This document shows, in pieces, positions 9,052-18,608 of a stretch of 64,000 nt of DNA. Origin of the DNA: Burkholderiales bacterium. Lineage in GTDB: Bacteria; Pseudomonadota; Gammaproteobacteria; Burkholderiales; Burkholderiaceae_C. The notes under the pieces were generated by a model, which had not been told where the DNA came from, did no database searches, and saw nothing but the letters and a program-made list of their open reading frames with translations. The stretch spans positions 1 to 64,000 of the forward strand of contig CANGHK010000011.1 of assembly GCA_947453625.1 (NCBI GenBank). Reading direction: 5' to 3'. Made by a program: the position numbers and the translations under genes. Within the stretch, counting starts at the first letter, position 1. Every line of letters begins with the position of its first letter.

Positions 9052-10284
9052 TCACCGCTCGGTGAAGGCCTCCTGCGCCTTCATCAATGGGCGCACCAGA
9101 AAGCTCAAAACCGAGCGCCGGCCGGTGCTGATCTCGGCGCTGCCCAGCATGCCTGGCAACACCGTCAGCGGCCTGCCGCCGGACTTGAGCGTACTGGGGT
9201 CGGCGCGCACCAGGGCGCGGTACCAGGTGCCGTCGGCGCCGGCGTTGCGCTCGCTGTCGCCCAGCGCGTCGGGGCTGACTGTCAGCAAGGTGCCACGCAG
9301 GCTACCGTAGACGGCGTACTCGTAGGCGGTGAGCTTGATCTCGACCCGCTGGCCCACCTTGATGAAGCCGATGTCGGCCGGCTTGACGCGCAACTCCACC
9401 AGCACCTGCTCGCCCAGCGGCACGATCTCCATCACCGGTGCACCACCGGCCACCACGCCGCCCACGGTGTTCATCCGGATGTTCTTGACCATGCCGCGCA
9501 CCGGTGAAGTCAGCACCGTGCGCTTGACCATGTCGTCACGCACCGCTTGCTGTTCGCCCATCATCGTCAACTCGGTCTGCACCCGAACCAGTTCGGCGCT
9601 GGCATCCTGGCGGAAGCGGTTGATGCGCTCCTGGGTCTGCAAGCCCATGTCGTTGACCTGGCGGCGCAGTCGCATCACCTCGACGTCGCTCATCAATCCC
9701 TTGGCCGACATCGACTCGGCCACCGCCATCTCGCGCTCCAGCAGCCGCTGGTTGCGCTGGCTAACAGCCACCGCCTGGTTGATCGCGCGCTGGCGCGCGG
9801 CGTACGAGTCGGTCTCGCCCTGCACCACCTGGGGCAGCGCGCCGAGCTCGGGCGGGAACTTCAGCGCCAGGCCAGTGGCCTCGGCCCGCAACCGTGCCAC
9901 GGTGGCCAGCAGCGCCAAGCGCTTGACGCGGCTCTCGCCCTGCTGGGCCTCTACCCGCGTCGGGTCCATCAGCGCCAGGGCCTGGCCGGCCACCACCGCC
10001 TGGCCCTCGCGCACCCTGAGCTCGAGCAGGATGCCGCCCTCCAGGCTGGCGATCACCTGCTCGCGACCTTCCGGGATCACCCGGGCATCGCTGCGGGTGA
10101 TCATGTCGACTTGCGCGATGGCCGACCAGGCCAGCGCGCAGACCAAGGCGGCCAGCATCAGGTAGATGGACCAGACCGCAGCAGCGGCCGGCTCGAGCTG
10201 ATGGGCCGCCTGCAGCGGGCCGAGAAACTGGGTGTCGCTGCGTTGCAGCGCGGCTCCGGCGGCGGATCGGTCGGCGTGGGCCAT
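9052..10284 (-). CDS. HlyD-family (LapC-like) type I secretion membrane-fusion adaptor
   Basis: 410 residues. One transmembrane helix near residues 37-58 (VWSIYLMLAALVCALAWSAI) is followed by the lipoyl/barrel half (VIASLEGGILLELRVREGQAV), a long coiled-coil hairpin about 105-260 and the closing TVLTSPVRGMVKNIRMNTVGGVV module. The C-terminus (GMLGSAEISTGRRSVLSFLVRPL) is typical of HlyD/LapC proteins. It bridges the inner-membrane ABC exporter and the TolC-like duct. It starts 32 nt after the exporter gene. Confidence 0.92.
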   Translation of the reverse strand: MAHADRSAAGAALQRSDTQFLGPLQAAHQLEPAAAAVWSIYLMLAALVCALAWSAIAQVDMITRSDARVIPEGREQVIASLEGGILLELRVREGQAVVAGQALALMDPTRVEAQQGESRVKRLALLATVARLRAEATGLALKFPPELGALPQVVQGETDSYAARQRAINQAVAVSQRNQRLLEREMAVAESMSAKGLMSDVEVMRLRRQVNDMGLQTQERINRFRQDASAELVRVQTELTMMGEQQAVRDDMVKRTVLTSPVRGMVKNIRMNTVGGVVAGGAPVMEIVPLGEQVLVELRVKPADIGFIKVGQRVEIKLTAYEYAVYGSLRGTLLTVSPDALGDSERNAGADGTWYRALVRADPSTLKSGGRPLTVLPGMLGSAEISTGRRSVLSFLVRPLMKAQEAFTER

Positions 10285-10316
10285 GGGGGGCAGCTGGGCA
10301 GCGGTGCAGCGGCCGA

Positions 10317-12629
10317 TCAGACTGCGGCGCGGCTCTCGGCGGGGTGGATGGCCGGGTGGCGGTGGACATTGGGCGGCGTGGTCGGCTGGCCGTTGGCCGA
10401 GGGCGGCGCCCCCTGCGCCGCCGGCTTGGCACCCGACAGCGCAGCCAGCACCTGGGCCTTGGGGCCGTCCATCACGACCCGGCCGGCGTCGACGACGACG
10501 ATGCGCTGCACCAGTTCCAGCACCGCCGGGCGGTGGGTGACCATGATCAAAGTGCAGCCCTTGGCAGCTTCCTTGAGCTGGCGCAGGAATGCCATCTCGC
10601 TCTGCGCGTCCATCGAACTGGTGGGCTCGTCCATCAGCAGCACGCGCGGCGCGGTGATCAGGCTGCGCGTCAGCGCCACCAACTGGCGCTGACCGCCCGA
10701 CAGCAGACCGCCGGATTCACCGACCGGCAGGTCCCAGCCCAGCGGATGGCCCTCGACCAGCTTGGCCAGACCGGTGAGCTGGGCTACCTCGGCCAGGCGC
10801 GAGGCCTCGGCGCTGGCGCGGCCCAGCAGCACGTTGTCGCGCAGCGTGCCGTTGAACAGGCGCGAATCCTGCGGCACATAGCCCACCCGCACCCGGAAGT
10901 CGCTGGGGTCGATCTGGCGCAGGTCTATGCCGTCGACATCGACCACGCCATCGGTGGGCCGGTACAGCCCGGCGATCAGGCGCAGGATGGTCGACTTGCC
11001 GCTGCCGATGCGGCCCAGGATCGCCACCCGCTCGCCCGGATCGAAGCGCAGCGTCACGCCCTTGAGCACCTGCGGCGCCTGCTGGCCGTTGGGCGCGGGA
11101 TAGGCAAAACCGGCGTCGAGCAGGCCGATGCGACCGCTCATGTCGCGCAGCGGGATGTAGGCCCGGCCGGACTCGCGCTCGGTGGGCTGCCGCATCACGC
11201 GGTCGAGCGCGCGCATCGCCGCGCGTGCCCCCTGGTAACGCGTGGTCAGCATCACCACCGAGTTCAGCGGCGCGATCGCCCGCATCGCGAACATCACGCC
11301 GCCCATCAGCGCGCCACCGGTGATCACCTTGGCGTCGATCAGGTAGACGCCCCAGACCAGCATCACCAGCGTCACCGCCTGCTGCGACAGCATCGACAGG
11401 TTCATCGTCAGGCTGCTGATGCGCCGGGATGAGAGCTGGCTGTGGGCGGCCGCGGCGGTGGTCTGCTCGTAATGGTGCAGGAAGCGGCCCTGCGAGCCGG
11501 TGGCCTTGACGTCTTCGAGGCCCTCCACTGCCTCGACCAGCAGGCCATGCAGGTCGGCCTGCTGCTGCATGTTGGCCGACATCGCGCGCCGCATCGCGCC
11601 CTGCAAGACCAGCGAGGCCCCCAGGATCAGCGGCACCGCTGCCACCGTCACCCAGCCCAGCGGGCCACCGATGACGAAGGTCATCGCGATGTAGATGACG
11701 ACGAAGGGCAGGTCGCTGACCGCCGAGAGCGTGGCCGAGCCGAAGAACTCGCGCACCTGCTCGATCTGGCCGACGACATGGGCGTAGGCGCCGGCCGATT
11801 CGGGCCGATTCTCCATGCGCACACCCAGGCTCTGGCGGAACAAGGTGACGCCCACCAACAGGTCGGCCTTCTTGCCGGCCAGCTCGATCAGGTGGGCGCG
11901 CAGTTGGCGCGCCGACAGGTCGAACACCAGCGCCAGCGCGCCGGCGGCGGCCAGCGCCCAGAGCGTGACGAAGGCCTGGTGCGGGATCACCTTGTCATAG
12001 ACCACCGAGGTGACGGTGCCGGTCACCAGCATCAGCGTGTTGCTCAGCAGCGCGGCCAGCAGCGCCGAGCGGTAATAGGGGATGAAGCGCCGCATAGTGC
12101 CCCACAACCAATGCGACGCCGGGTCGAAGACGGCATCGGTCTCCTCGGCCGTGGCGTTGCGCGCCAGCGGCGCGGCGCGAGCCTGCGGCGTGGCCACCAG
12201 CGCAACGCCCGAGTATTCGACGCCCAGCTCAGCCTCGGTGGCCATCAGTTCCTGCGGCACCGGCCCAGGCATCACCACGCTGCACAGCGCCGGACCCACC
12301 GCCTGGCGGCGCCGCGCCACCAGCACGCAGGCCTCGGCATTGCGCAGCAGCAGCACGACGGGCAGCAGCAGGTCGGGGATGCTGTCGATGGCGCGCTGCG
12401 ACAGCGCGGCGTTGAAGCCGGCATCGCGCAGCGCGCGCAGCGCCTGATCTGGACCCAGCGCGCCCTCGACGCGCTGGCCGGCCAGCAGCGACGCGATCGA
12501 GCGCTCCTGGCCGTGGTGGCGGGTCAGCCACACCAGTGAATGGGCGAGCGCGTCCCCGGCCAGCGCGGGCGGCGACGGGTCGTCGGCGCCGGGGCCACTG
12601 CCGGCGGCGAGGTCTTGGGCGTCGCTCAC
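10317..12629 (-). CDS. Type I secretion ABC exporter with degenerate C39-like domain (LapB/HlyB type)
   Basis: 770 residues from GTG 12629, 11 nt after the GT41 stop; no upstream ATG fits. Residues about 20-150 form a C39-like domain without catalytic Cys (HSLVWLTRHHGQ), the substrate-docking rather than leader-cleaving type. Residues about 200-470 hold the transmembrane exporter domain. The ATPase has Walker A LGRIGSGKST, signature LLSGGQRQ, Walker B VLLMDEPTSSMD and H-loop MVTHRPAVL. Such exporters move large C-terminally signalled RTX proteins in one step. The natural candidate substrate is the FrpC-like protein at the start of the window. Confidence 0.92.
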   Translation of the reverse strand: MSDAQDLAAGSGPGADDPSPPALAGDALAHSLVWLTRHHGQERSIASLLAGQRVEGALGPDQALRALRDAGFNAALSQRAIDSIPDLLLPVVLLLRNAEACVLVARRRQAVGPALCSVVMPGPVPQELMATEAELGVEYSGVALVATPQARAAPLARNATAEETDAVFDPASHWLWGTMRRFIPYYRSALLAALLSNTLMLVTGTVTSVVYDKVIPHQAFVTLWALAAAGALALVFDLSARQLRAHLIELAGKKADLLVGVTLFRQSLGVRMENRPESAGAYAHVVGQIEQVREFFGSATLSAVSDLPFVVIYIAMTFVIGGPLGWVTVAAVPLILGASLVLQGAMRRAMSANMQQQADLHGLLVEAVEGLEDVKATGSQGRFLHHYEQTTAAAAHSQLSSRRISSLTMNLSMLSQQAVTLVMLVWGVYLIDAKVITGGALMGGVMFAMRAIAPLNSVVMLTTRYQGARAAMRALDRVMRQPTERESGRAYIPLRDMSGRIGLLDAGFAYPAPNGQQAPQVLKGVTLRFDPGERVAILGRIGSGKSTILRLIAGLYRPTDGVVDVDGIDLRQIDPSDFRVRVGYVPQDSRLFNGTLRDNVLLGRASAEASRLAEVAQLTGLAKLVEGHPLGWDLPVGESGGLLSGGQRQLVALTRSLITAPRVLLMDEPTSSMDAQSEMAFLRQLKEAAKGCTLIMVTHRPAVLELVQRIVVVDAGRVVMDGPKAQVLAALSGAKPAAQGAPPSANGQPTTPPNVHRHPAIHPAESRAAV

Positions 12630-12640
12630 CTTGGCGGCTA

Positions 12641-14437
12641 TCAGCTGCGCGGCGCGCCCGCCCGGTGGCTCAGCGCCAGGCGCTCGAACTGGGTCTCGAT
12701 GTCGCGCACGATGCGTGGCAGATCGAACAGCGGCGAGCTGCGTCCAGCTTCGGCCAGGTAGCGCTTGTACGAGGCCACGCGCGCCGGGTTGCGACCCAGC
12801 GTGACCGCCAGCCGCTCGTAATCGGCCAGGCTGTCGGTGATCAGGTCGGGCAGGCCGACCGCTGTCAGCAGGCTGCCGGCCATGCGCGAGATGTAGCTGC
12901 GGCCCGACAGGGTGAGGATGGGCGTGCCCATCCACAGCGCGTCGCTGGCGGTGGTGCCGGCGTTGTACGGAAAGGTGTCGAGCACCAGGTCCGCGCACTC
13001 GAAGCGCGCCAGGTACTCAGGCGGCGCCACCCGAGGCGCGAAGATCAGCCGCTCGCGCGCCACGCCCTGGGCGTCGGCTTGGCGCAGCAGGTTCTCGCGC
13101 GCGCTGTCGTTGTCGGCCAGCAGCCACAGCACGCTGTCCGGCACCTGCCGCAGCATGCGCATCCAGGCGCCGAAGACCTCCGGGGTGAACTTGAAGTTGT
13201 TGTTGAACGAGCAGTAGACGAACTGGTCTTCGGGCAGGCCATAGCGGCTTCGCAGCGGGCGCGGCGCGACCTCGCGCCGGCGGTCGCTGACCTGGTAGCA
13301 ATGCGGCAAGCGGATAGGCTGCTCGGTGCAATAGGGCTCCAGTTCGGGCGGCATCACATAGGCGTCGGCCAGGATCCAGTCCACCCCGGGCAGCGCCGCG
13401 GTACCGGGCAGGCCGAGGTAGCTGACCTGCACCGGCGCCGCGCGCCAGCCCAGGATCGCGGGTCGGGCGCCGCTGGTCAGGCCCTGCAGATCGACCAGCA
13501 CGTCGATGCCGGCCTCGGCGATCAGCCGCGCAGCGGTGGCGTCGTCGACCCCGGCCAGGCGAACCAGGTGATCCGTTGCCTTGACGATGCGCCGGCGCTG
13601 CGGCTGGTCGCTCTCGGGCGTCCAGCAAAAGGCCCAGACCTCGAACTTGCTGCGGTCGTGCAGTTCGAACAACTCGGGCGTCAGCAAGCCCACCGCGTGC
13701 AGGTGAAGGTCGCCCGACAGGTAGCCGATGCGTATCCTGCCCCGGCGCGGCGGCATCGCGGCGTGCAGCGCCACGCTCGGCGGCTTGGGCACGCGCTCAT
13801 GCACGAAACGGGTGGCCGAGATCAGTTGCAGCGCCGGGTCGTCGCTGACGCTCATCATCGCCAGCAGCGAGGTGCCGGTCAGCAGCATGTTGGGTGTCAC
13901 CTCGCCCAGCGTCTGGTACACCGGCCAGGCGCATTGCTTCTGCCTCAGGTGCACATAGTGCTGGATCACGCTGGCCTGGCGCGCATCGAGCAGCAGGCTC
14001 TCGCGCAGGCAGGCCTCGGCCTCGGGGTAGCGGCGCAGCGATTCGAGCAGGCGCCCCAGGTTGTTCCAGGCATGCACCTTCAGGTCGGTGGCCGCGACGC
14101 CGGCCAGCACCGCGCGCCACTGCGCCAGCGCGGGCTCGGGCTGACCGGCACGCTCGAGCAGATGCCCCAGGTTGAGCCGGGCATGCGGGAAGTCCGGCTG
14201 CAGCGCCAGCGCCTGGAGGTAGGCCGCCTCGGCCTCGGCCGGGCGGTTGATCACGCTGAGCGAAGTCCCCAGGTTGAAGCAGGCCACATGGCGCATGGCG
14301 GGCGGACCGTCCGCAATCCACTGCTGGTAAAGCGCGACCGCGGCATCGGCCCGGCCGCCCTGCTGCAGGCCTTGGGCCTGGGTCACCAGTTCGGCAAGCG
14401 TCAGGAAGGCGGGCGGGCTCAGAAGGGCTTCGGGCAT
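12641..14437 (-). CDS. TPR + GT41 (OGT/SPINDLY-like) protein glycosyltransferase
   Basis: 598 residues from ATG 14437; a GTG at 14458 would add seven. Residues about 10-170 are TPRs (ACFNLGTSLSVINRPAEAEA, HARLNLGHLLERAGQPEPA). Residues about 225-590 are the GT41 catalytic region: RIGYLSGDLHLHAVG, VLVDLQG, APVQVSYLGLPGT, FNNNFKFTPE and DTFPYNAGTTASDALW, the last matching the UDP-sugar-binding segment of bacterial OGT-like enzymes. GT41 enzymes glycosylate protein Ser/Thr or, in the HMW1C branch, Asn. As first gene of the operon containing the T1SS, it probably acts on the exported protein in the cytoplasm before secretion. Substrate is inference. Confidence 0.9.
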   Translation of the reverse strand: MPEALLSPPAFLTLAELVTQAQGLQQGGRADAAVALYQQWIADGPPAMRHVACFNLGTSLSVINRPAEAEAAYLQALALQPDFPHARLNLGHLLERAGQPEPALAQWRAVLAGVAATDLKVHAWNNLGRLLESLRRYPEAEACLRESLLLDARQASVIQHYVHLRQKQCAWPVYQTLGEVTPNMLLTGTSLLAMMSVSDDPALQLISATRFVHERVPKPPSVALHAAMPPRRGRIRIGYLSGDLHLHAVGLLTPELFELHDRSKFEVWAFCWTPESDQPQRRRIVKATDHLVRLAGVDDATAARLIAEAGIDVLVDLQGLTSGARPAILGWRAAPVQVSYLGLPGTAALPGVDWILADAYVMPPELEPYCTEQPIRLPHCYQVSDRRREVAPRPLRSRYGLPEDQFVYCSFNNNFKFTPEVFGAWMRMLRQVPDSVLWLLADNDSARENLLRQADAQGVARERLIFAPRVAPPEYLARFECADLVLDTFPYNAGTTASDALWMGTPILTLSGRSYISRMAGSLLTAVGLPDLITDSLADYERLAVTLGRNPARVASYKRYLAEAGRSSPLFDLPRIVRDIETQFERLALSHRAGAPRS

Positions 14438-14610
14438 GGCGTCTCTAAGGCAAGGCACAGGGTCAGGCCATGGTAGGAGCGGGCTGACGGCGGCAAACCG
14501 GTCAACAGACCGCGCTATCAGGCGCTGATCGCCGGCGGCTGCTGCTTCATAAATGCCCGCAGCGGCCGATGGGCCGCCGCTGGGCCGGACCCGCGCCAGC
14601 GCGCGAAGCG

Positions 14611-15282
14611 TCAGAACCCCAGGCTGGCCAGCAGGTCATCGACTTCTCCCTGGTTGGCCACCACGTCGGTGCGGCTCTCGGGGTTGACCACCGGCCCATG
14701 CAGCATGTTGAGATCCACCTTCTCACGCTGGTCGGCAGGCACCACCTGCACCAGCAACTTGACCAGGCTGTCCTCCAAATCGTGGGCCAATGCGACCACC
14801 TTGGCCACCACCTGGCCGGTGAGGTCGTGGAAGTCCTGCGCCAGCATGATGTCGGTCAGGTGACCGTCGATGAGCCGAGTGCGCGACTCGACGTCGTCGA
14901 CAAAGTTGAACACCGCACCGCTGGCCACCGCCTTGACCGGGTCGGCCAGCAGCGCGGCGGCCAAGGTGCGTGTCTGCTTGGCGATCGCGGCATGCTCGAC
15001 CTTGGCCTGGTCGACCGAGTTGAGCACCCGGTCGGCAGCGTCGGCCGTCTTGGCCGCGATGTAGTTGAGCCGGCTGCGTGCATCGGGCAGGCCGTCAGCG
15101 GCCAATTGCAGCTTGGGCATCACGCCCAATTGCTGCAGCGTATCGTGCAGCAGACGGGTGATCGCGCCGATCTGCTGGAACACCTCGGGCGAGGCCATTG
15201 CACCCGGGAAGGACGCAAGACCTGTCTCAGTGACCATCGCGCCGCGTCGGCGAATCAGCGATGCCATGTCTTCCATCGTCAT
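14611..15282 (-). CDS. cheZ: Protein phosphatase CheZ
   Basis: 223 residues. Long helices lead to the catalytic motif QDFHDLTGQVV, with Asp153 and Gln157 corresponding to E. coli Asp143/Gln147. The C-terminal tail QGEVDDLLASLGF is the CheY-binding peptide. It dephosphorylates CheY-P at the motor or receptor array. ATG 15282 has GGAG 6 nt upstream; an ATG at 15294 is in frame but lacks a clear ribosome site. Last gene of the motA-motB-cheY-cheZ run. The 152 nt between its stop and the gene at 14437 hold nothing recognised. Confidence 0.95.
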   Translation of the reverse strand: MTMEDMASLIRRRGAMVTETGLASFPGAMASPEVFQQIGAITRLLHDTLQQLGVMPKLQLAADGLPDARSRLNYIAAKTADAADRVLNSVDQAKVEHAAIAKQTRTLAAALLADPVKAVASGAVFNFVDDVESRTRLIDGHLTDIMLAQDFHDLTGQVVAKVVALAHDLEDSLVKLLVQVVPADQREKVDLNMLHGPVVNPESRTDVVANQGEVDDLLASLGF

Positions 15283-15302
15283 GGTGGGCTCCATTGGGTC
15301 GC

Positions 15303-15701
15303 TCAGACGGTGGCCGCGATCTTCTGCATGATCTTGGTCACCTTCTCCTCGAGCGTGATCTTGGTGAAGGGCTTGACCACATAACCGGCGGCCCCGCTCT
15401 GCGCCGCCAGCACGATGTCCTCCTTGCGGGCTTCGGCGGTGACCATCAGCACGGGGATATGCTTGAGCTTCTCGTCGGCTTTCAGCGCCTTGAGCAACTC
15501 GAAGCCGTTGACGTTGGGCATGTTGATGTCGCTGACGATGAAGTCATAGCGGTGGGACCGCAGCATGTTCAAGGCGACGGCGCCGTCCTCGGCCTCCTCG
15601 ACGTTGTTGCAGCCCATTTCCTTGAGCAAGCCACGCACAATGCGTCGCATCGTCGAAAAGTCGTCCACGACCAGGAACTTGAGGTCGGAAGGTTGGCGCA
15701 T
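15303..15701 (-). CDS. cheY: Chemotaxis response regulator CheY (copy next to cheZ)
   Basis: 132 residues, a single receiver domain. The acidic pocket is VVDDF, the phosphoacceptor Asp58 lies in [13 protein letters not shown] supplies the switch Thr, and the conserved Lys is in [20 protein letters not shown] is close to enterobacterial CheY. It binds FliM when phosphorylated and switches motor rotation. GAGGA lies 5 nt before the ATG. A second CheY is encoded before cheA at 43456; this one, paired with cheZ, is the best match to classical CheY. Confidence 0.96.
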   Translation of the reverse strand: MRQPSDLKFLVVDDFSTMRRIVRGLLKEMGCNNVEEAEDGAVALNMLRSHRYDFIVSDINMPNVNGFELLKALKADEKLKHIPVLMVTAEARKEDIVLAAQSGAAGYVVKPFTKITLEEKVTKIMQKIAATV

Positions 15702-15762
15702 GTCAGTCCTCGGAGGATGGCAGGATGGGGATGGCGGTGCGGCGACAGCGGTCGATTCCGCC

Positions 15763-16746
15763 TTATCGGCCCGCTGACGACGGACTTGATGCCCGGGCCG
15801 GCTTATCGGGCCGGACCAAGGCCTCGGCCACGGCGGCGGCCCCCGGCGTGCCCGGGGACTCGACCCGGTCGGCGGTGGGGCTGTAGAAACGGTCCTCGGC
15901 GTCGCGGTTCATCACGATGATGCTGATGCGCCGGTTCTGCGGCTCGGCGGGGTCGTTGCGGTTGAAGGGCTGGCTGCTGGCCAGGCCCAGCACCCGCAGC
16001 ACCCGGTCATCGGTCAGGCCGCCAGCCACCAATTCTCGCCTCGACGCGTTGGCCCGGTCGGCCGACAGTTCCCAGTTGCTGTAGCTGCGGTCTCCGCCGG
16101 CAAACGTCGCGGCATCGGTGTGGCCCTCCAGCGTCAGGCGGTTGGGAACCTCCAGCAGCACCTTGCCGATGGCGCGCAGCAGTTCGCGCAGATGAGGCTT
16201 GACCACCGCGCTGCCCGAATCGAACATCGGCCGCGCCAGTTCGTCGACGATCTGGATGCGCAGGCCGTCGCGCGTCATGTCGAGCTTGATCTGCGAGGCG
16301 TATTGCGCCAGCCTGGCGTTGTTCTTGAGCGCGGAGTCCACCTGCGCGCTCAGTTCCTGCAGGCTGGCAGTCTCGGCCAGGCGCTGCTCGTGGCGCAGCG
16401 CCTGCAGGTTGATGGTGCTGCGCGGCGCCTTGACTTCCCCGGACTTGACGCTGCCGTCGGAGCGAGAGAGTTCAGTGCCGCCGCCCTTGATCAGGCTCGA
16501 TGAATCGCCCGAGCCCGAGCCGCTGTTGAGCAGCGCGACCTTCAGCGGGCTTTGGAAGTAATCGGCGATGCCTTTCTTGTCGCCCTCCGATGTGCTGCCC
16601 AGCAACCACATCAGCAGGAAGAAAGCCATCATCGCCGTCACGAAGTCGGCATAGGCGATCTTCCAGGCCCCGGCATGCACCGCATGGCCGCCCTTCCTGA
16701 CCCGCCTGATGATGATGGGCTGCAGCTTTTTTGCGTCGCCTGACAT
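15763..16746 (-). CDS. motB: Flagellar stator protein MotB
   Basis: 327 residues. The N-terminal segment [20 protein letters not shown] carries the proton-binding Asp34 in the single transmembrane helix. The periplasmic C-terminus is an OmpA-like peptidoglycan-binding domain ([37 protein letters not shown]). The plug/linker is Ser/Gly-rich. It starts 13 nt after motA. Asp in the helix and the absence of PomB features indicate a proton-driven stator. Confidence 0.96.
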   Translation of the reverse strand: MSGDAKKLQPIIIRRVRKGGHAVHAGAWKIAYADFVTAMMAFFLLMWLLGSTSEGDKKGIADYFQSPLKVALLNSGSGSGDSSSLIKGGGTELSRSDGSVKSGEVKAPRSTINLQALRHEQRLAETASLQELSAQVDSALKNNARLAQYASQIKLDMTRDGLRIQIVDELARPMFDSGSAVVKPHLRELLRAIGKVLLEVPNRLTLEGHTDAATFAGGDRSYSNWELSADRANASRRELVAGGLTDDRVLRVLGLASSQPFNRNDPAEPQNRRISIIVMNRDAEDRFYSPTADRVESPGTPGAAAVAEALVRPDKPARASSPSSAGR

Positions 16747-16759
16747 GGTGGATCAGCCC

Positions 16760-17617
16760 CTACTTCCGTTTGACGTGAGCTTCCAGCTCGATGAAACTGG
16801 GACGGTCACCCGAGAAAAGCACCTTGCGGCCGAACTCGATCGCCACTGCGGGCGCATAGCCCTGCATGCTGGCCAGCAAGGTGGACTTGATGCACTGGTA
16901 CTCCTTGCTGGCGTCTTCGACCTTCTGCTCCAGCAAGCCGCCCAGCGGCTCGACGAAGCCATAAGACAGCAAGATGCCCAGAAAGGTGCCGACCAGGGCC
17001 GAGGCGATCATGCCGCCCAGCACCGCCGGCGCCTGACCCACCGAGCCCATGGTGTTGACCACGCCCAGCACTGCCGCCACGATGCCGAAGGCCGGCAGGC
17101 CACCCGCCAGGCGGGCGATCGCCGCGACGGCGGCATATTGCTCCTGGTGATGGGTCTCGATTTCGCTGTCCATCAGGCTCTCGATCTCATGCGCGTTCAG
17201 GTTGCCCGAGACCATCATGCGCAGGTAGTCGGTGATGAATTCACAGGCATGCGGGTCATTGCCCACGGTCGGGTATTTCTGGAACAGCGGCGAGTTCTGC
17301 GGCTCCTCGACGTCTGTCTCGATAGACATCAAGCCCTCCTTGCGGGCTTTTTGCAGGATGTCGAACATCAGCGCCAGCAGTTCCATGTAGCGCGCCTTGC
17401 TGAACCTGCTGCCCTTGAAGCATTGAAGCAGTCCCTTGATCGACGCCTTGATGACCTTCATCTGGTTGTTCGCCAGGAAGGCCCCCAGGGCCGCGCCGAG
17501 GATGGTGATCAACTCGAACGGCAAAGCCTTCACGACGACCTGAATGTTGCCGCCGTGCACGACGTACACACCGAAGATGCAGACCATGGCGATTGACCAG
17601 CCGACGGCGACGAACAT
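16760..17617 (-). CDS. motA: Flagellar stator protein MotA
   Basis: 285 residues from ATG 17617 (MFVAVGWSIAMVCIF), the usual MotA length. Four hydrophobic segments flank the cytoplasmic loop that contains LMFDILQKARKEGLMSIE, the charged region contacting FliG. GIVAAVLGVVNTMGSVG and GMIASALVGTFLGILLSYGF are the pore helices. The open frame extends much further upstream but without MotA character. It overlaps no neighbour and lies 22 nt after the methyltransferase stop. Confidence 0.96.
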   Translation of the reverse strand: MFVAVGWSIAMVCIFGVYVVHGGNIQVVVKALPFELITILGAALGAFLANNQMKVIKASIKGLLQCFKGSRFSKARYMELLALMFDILQKARKEGLMSIETDVEEPQNSPLFQKYPTVGNDPHACEFITDYLRMMVSGNLNAHEIESLMDSEIETHHQEQYAAVAAIARLAGGLPAFGIVAAVLGVVNTMGSVGQAPAVLGGMIASALVGTFLGILLSYGFVEPLGGLLEQKVEDASKEYQCIKSTLLASMQGYAPAVAIEFGRKVLFSGDRPSFIELEAHVKRK

Positions 17618-17639
17618 GGGGTGGACGATGGGTCTTGGG

Positions 17640-18578
17640 TCAATGCCGGCCCGACCGGGCAGGCTTGTTGTGGGGGTTATCGACCTGCGCCGAGCCAGAT
17701 TGAGGGCCAGCGCACGCCGACAACCGTTCGAGCGCACCGGCCCCCACCCGGTACAGCCAGACCGGACTGGCGCCCGAGGGCCGCAGCACCGCGCTCGGCA
17801 CGCGTCCGGGCACCGCGAAGGCCAGGCTGACCAGCCAGGCGCCAGGCGCCATCTCGGCCTCGGCCTTGGCCAGCGCGCGGGCCATGCTCTCGGGACGCTG
17901 GAACAAGTAGACCAGCGCGAATCGCGACCAGTCGGCACGCCACATGTCGCCGCGGCGCACGCTGGCCCAAGGGCAGCGGGCGGCCGTGGCCAAGCGCAGC
18001 AACCCGCTCCACTCGATGCCCTCGATGCGCGCGGACGGAAATTCGGTGCGCAGCGCCGCCATTCCCTGACCCAGACCGCAACCGGCATCGAGCAGGCTGG
18101 CGCCAGCAGGCAGCGCGGTCAGCGCCCCCAACCCTCGCAGCGCGAGCGCGGGCGTCGGAAACACCGGCGCATCGCGCCAGGCCCGCAACGGATAGGCCGC
18201 CAGCAGCAGCGCAGCCGGCAGCAGCCAGGCCCAGGCCGGCAGCGTGCCGCCGGCACCGATCAGGCGGCTCGACACCCATCCCGCCAGCGACTGCAACAGG
18301 GCCGCCACGGGCAATCCAGCCGCCACGATCAGGCGCCGCCAGGCACTGGCACGGCGCAGCGCCAGCGCCACCACCAGACCCAGCCCGAGCGCCGCACCCC
18401 AGGCCGGCAGCAGGCCGCCGGCCGACAAGACGCGCAGCAGGGCCCAGGCGGCCAGCCAGGTCAGCAGTGCCGGCAAGGGCCAGACGGCTGGCGAACGACG
18501 GGACGTCACGCCTGCAGCACTTGGGCCGTCGGCCGGACCCGCCACGGGCGTTGCGGGAGGCGCAGTCGATGGGTTCAT
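17640..18578 (-). CDS. Membrane-anchored class I SAM-dependent methyltransferase-like protein
   Basis: 312 residues from ATG 18578 (MNPSTAPPAT). Residues about 30-120 contain several hydrophobic helices (PALLTWLAAWALLRVL, WGAALGLGLVVALAL, AWAWLLPAALLLAAYPL). These are followed by a Rossmann domain with SAM motif I LLDAGCGLGQG and IEGIEWSGLLRLATA. Sequence ends in a basic, Pro/Asn-rich tail. It sits between the flhDC terminator and motA, 22 nt from motA, so cotranscription with motAB-cheYZ is likely. The target is unknown; a link to motility is suggested only by position. Confidence 0.75.
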   Translation of the reverse strand: MNPSTAPPATPVAGPADGPSAAGVTSRRSPAVWPLPALLTWLAAWALLRVLSAGGLLPAWGAALGLGLVVALALRRASAWRRLIVAAGLPVAALLQSLAGWVSSRLIGAGGTLPAWAWLLPAALLLAAYPLRAWRDAPVFPTPALALRGLGALTALPAGASLLDAGCGLGQGMAALRTEFPSARIEGIEWSGLLRLATAARCPWASVRRGDMWRADWSRFALVYLFQRPESMARALAKAEAEMAPGAWLVSLAFAVPGRVPSAVLRPSGASPVWLYRVGAGALERLSACAGPQSGSAQVDNPHNKPARSGRH

Positions 18579-18608
18579 CGCCAGAGTGTCGGCCGGCGCC
18601 CGCGGGGC

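Noticed and set aside
12536-14476. 646-codon open frame on the + strand
   Set aside because: Antisense shadow of the GT41 gene; no recognisable domain and biased composition.
17618-18088. N-terminal extension of MotA to 442 residues
   Set aside because: The extra codons lie inside the methyltransferase gene, have no membrane or MotA character, and ATG 17617 gives the normal MotA length.
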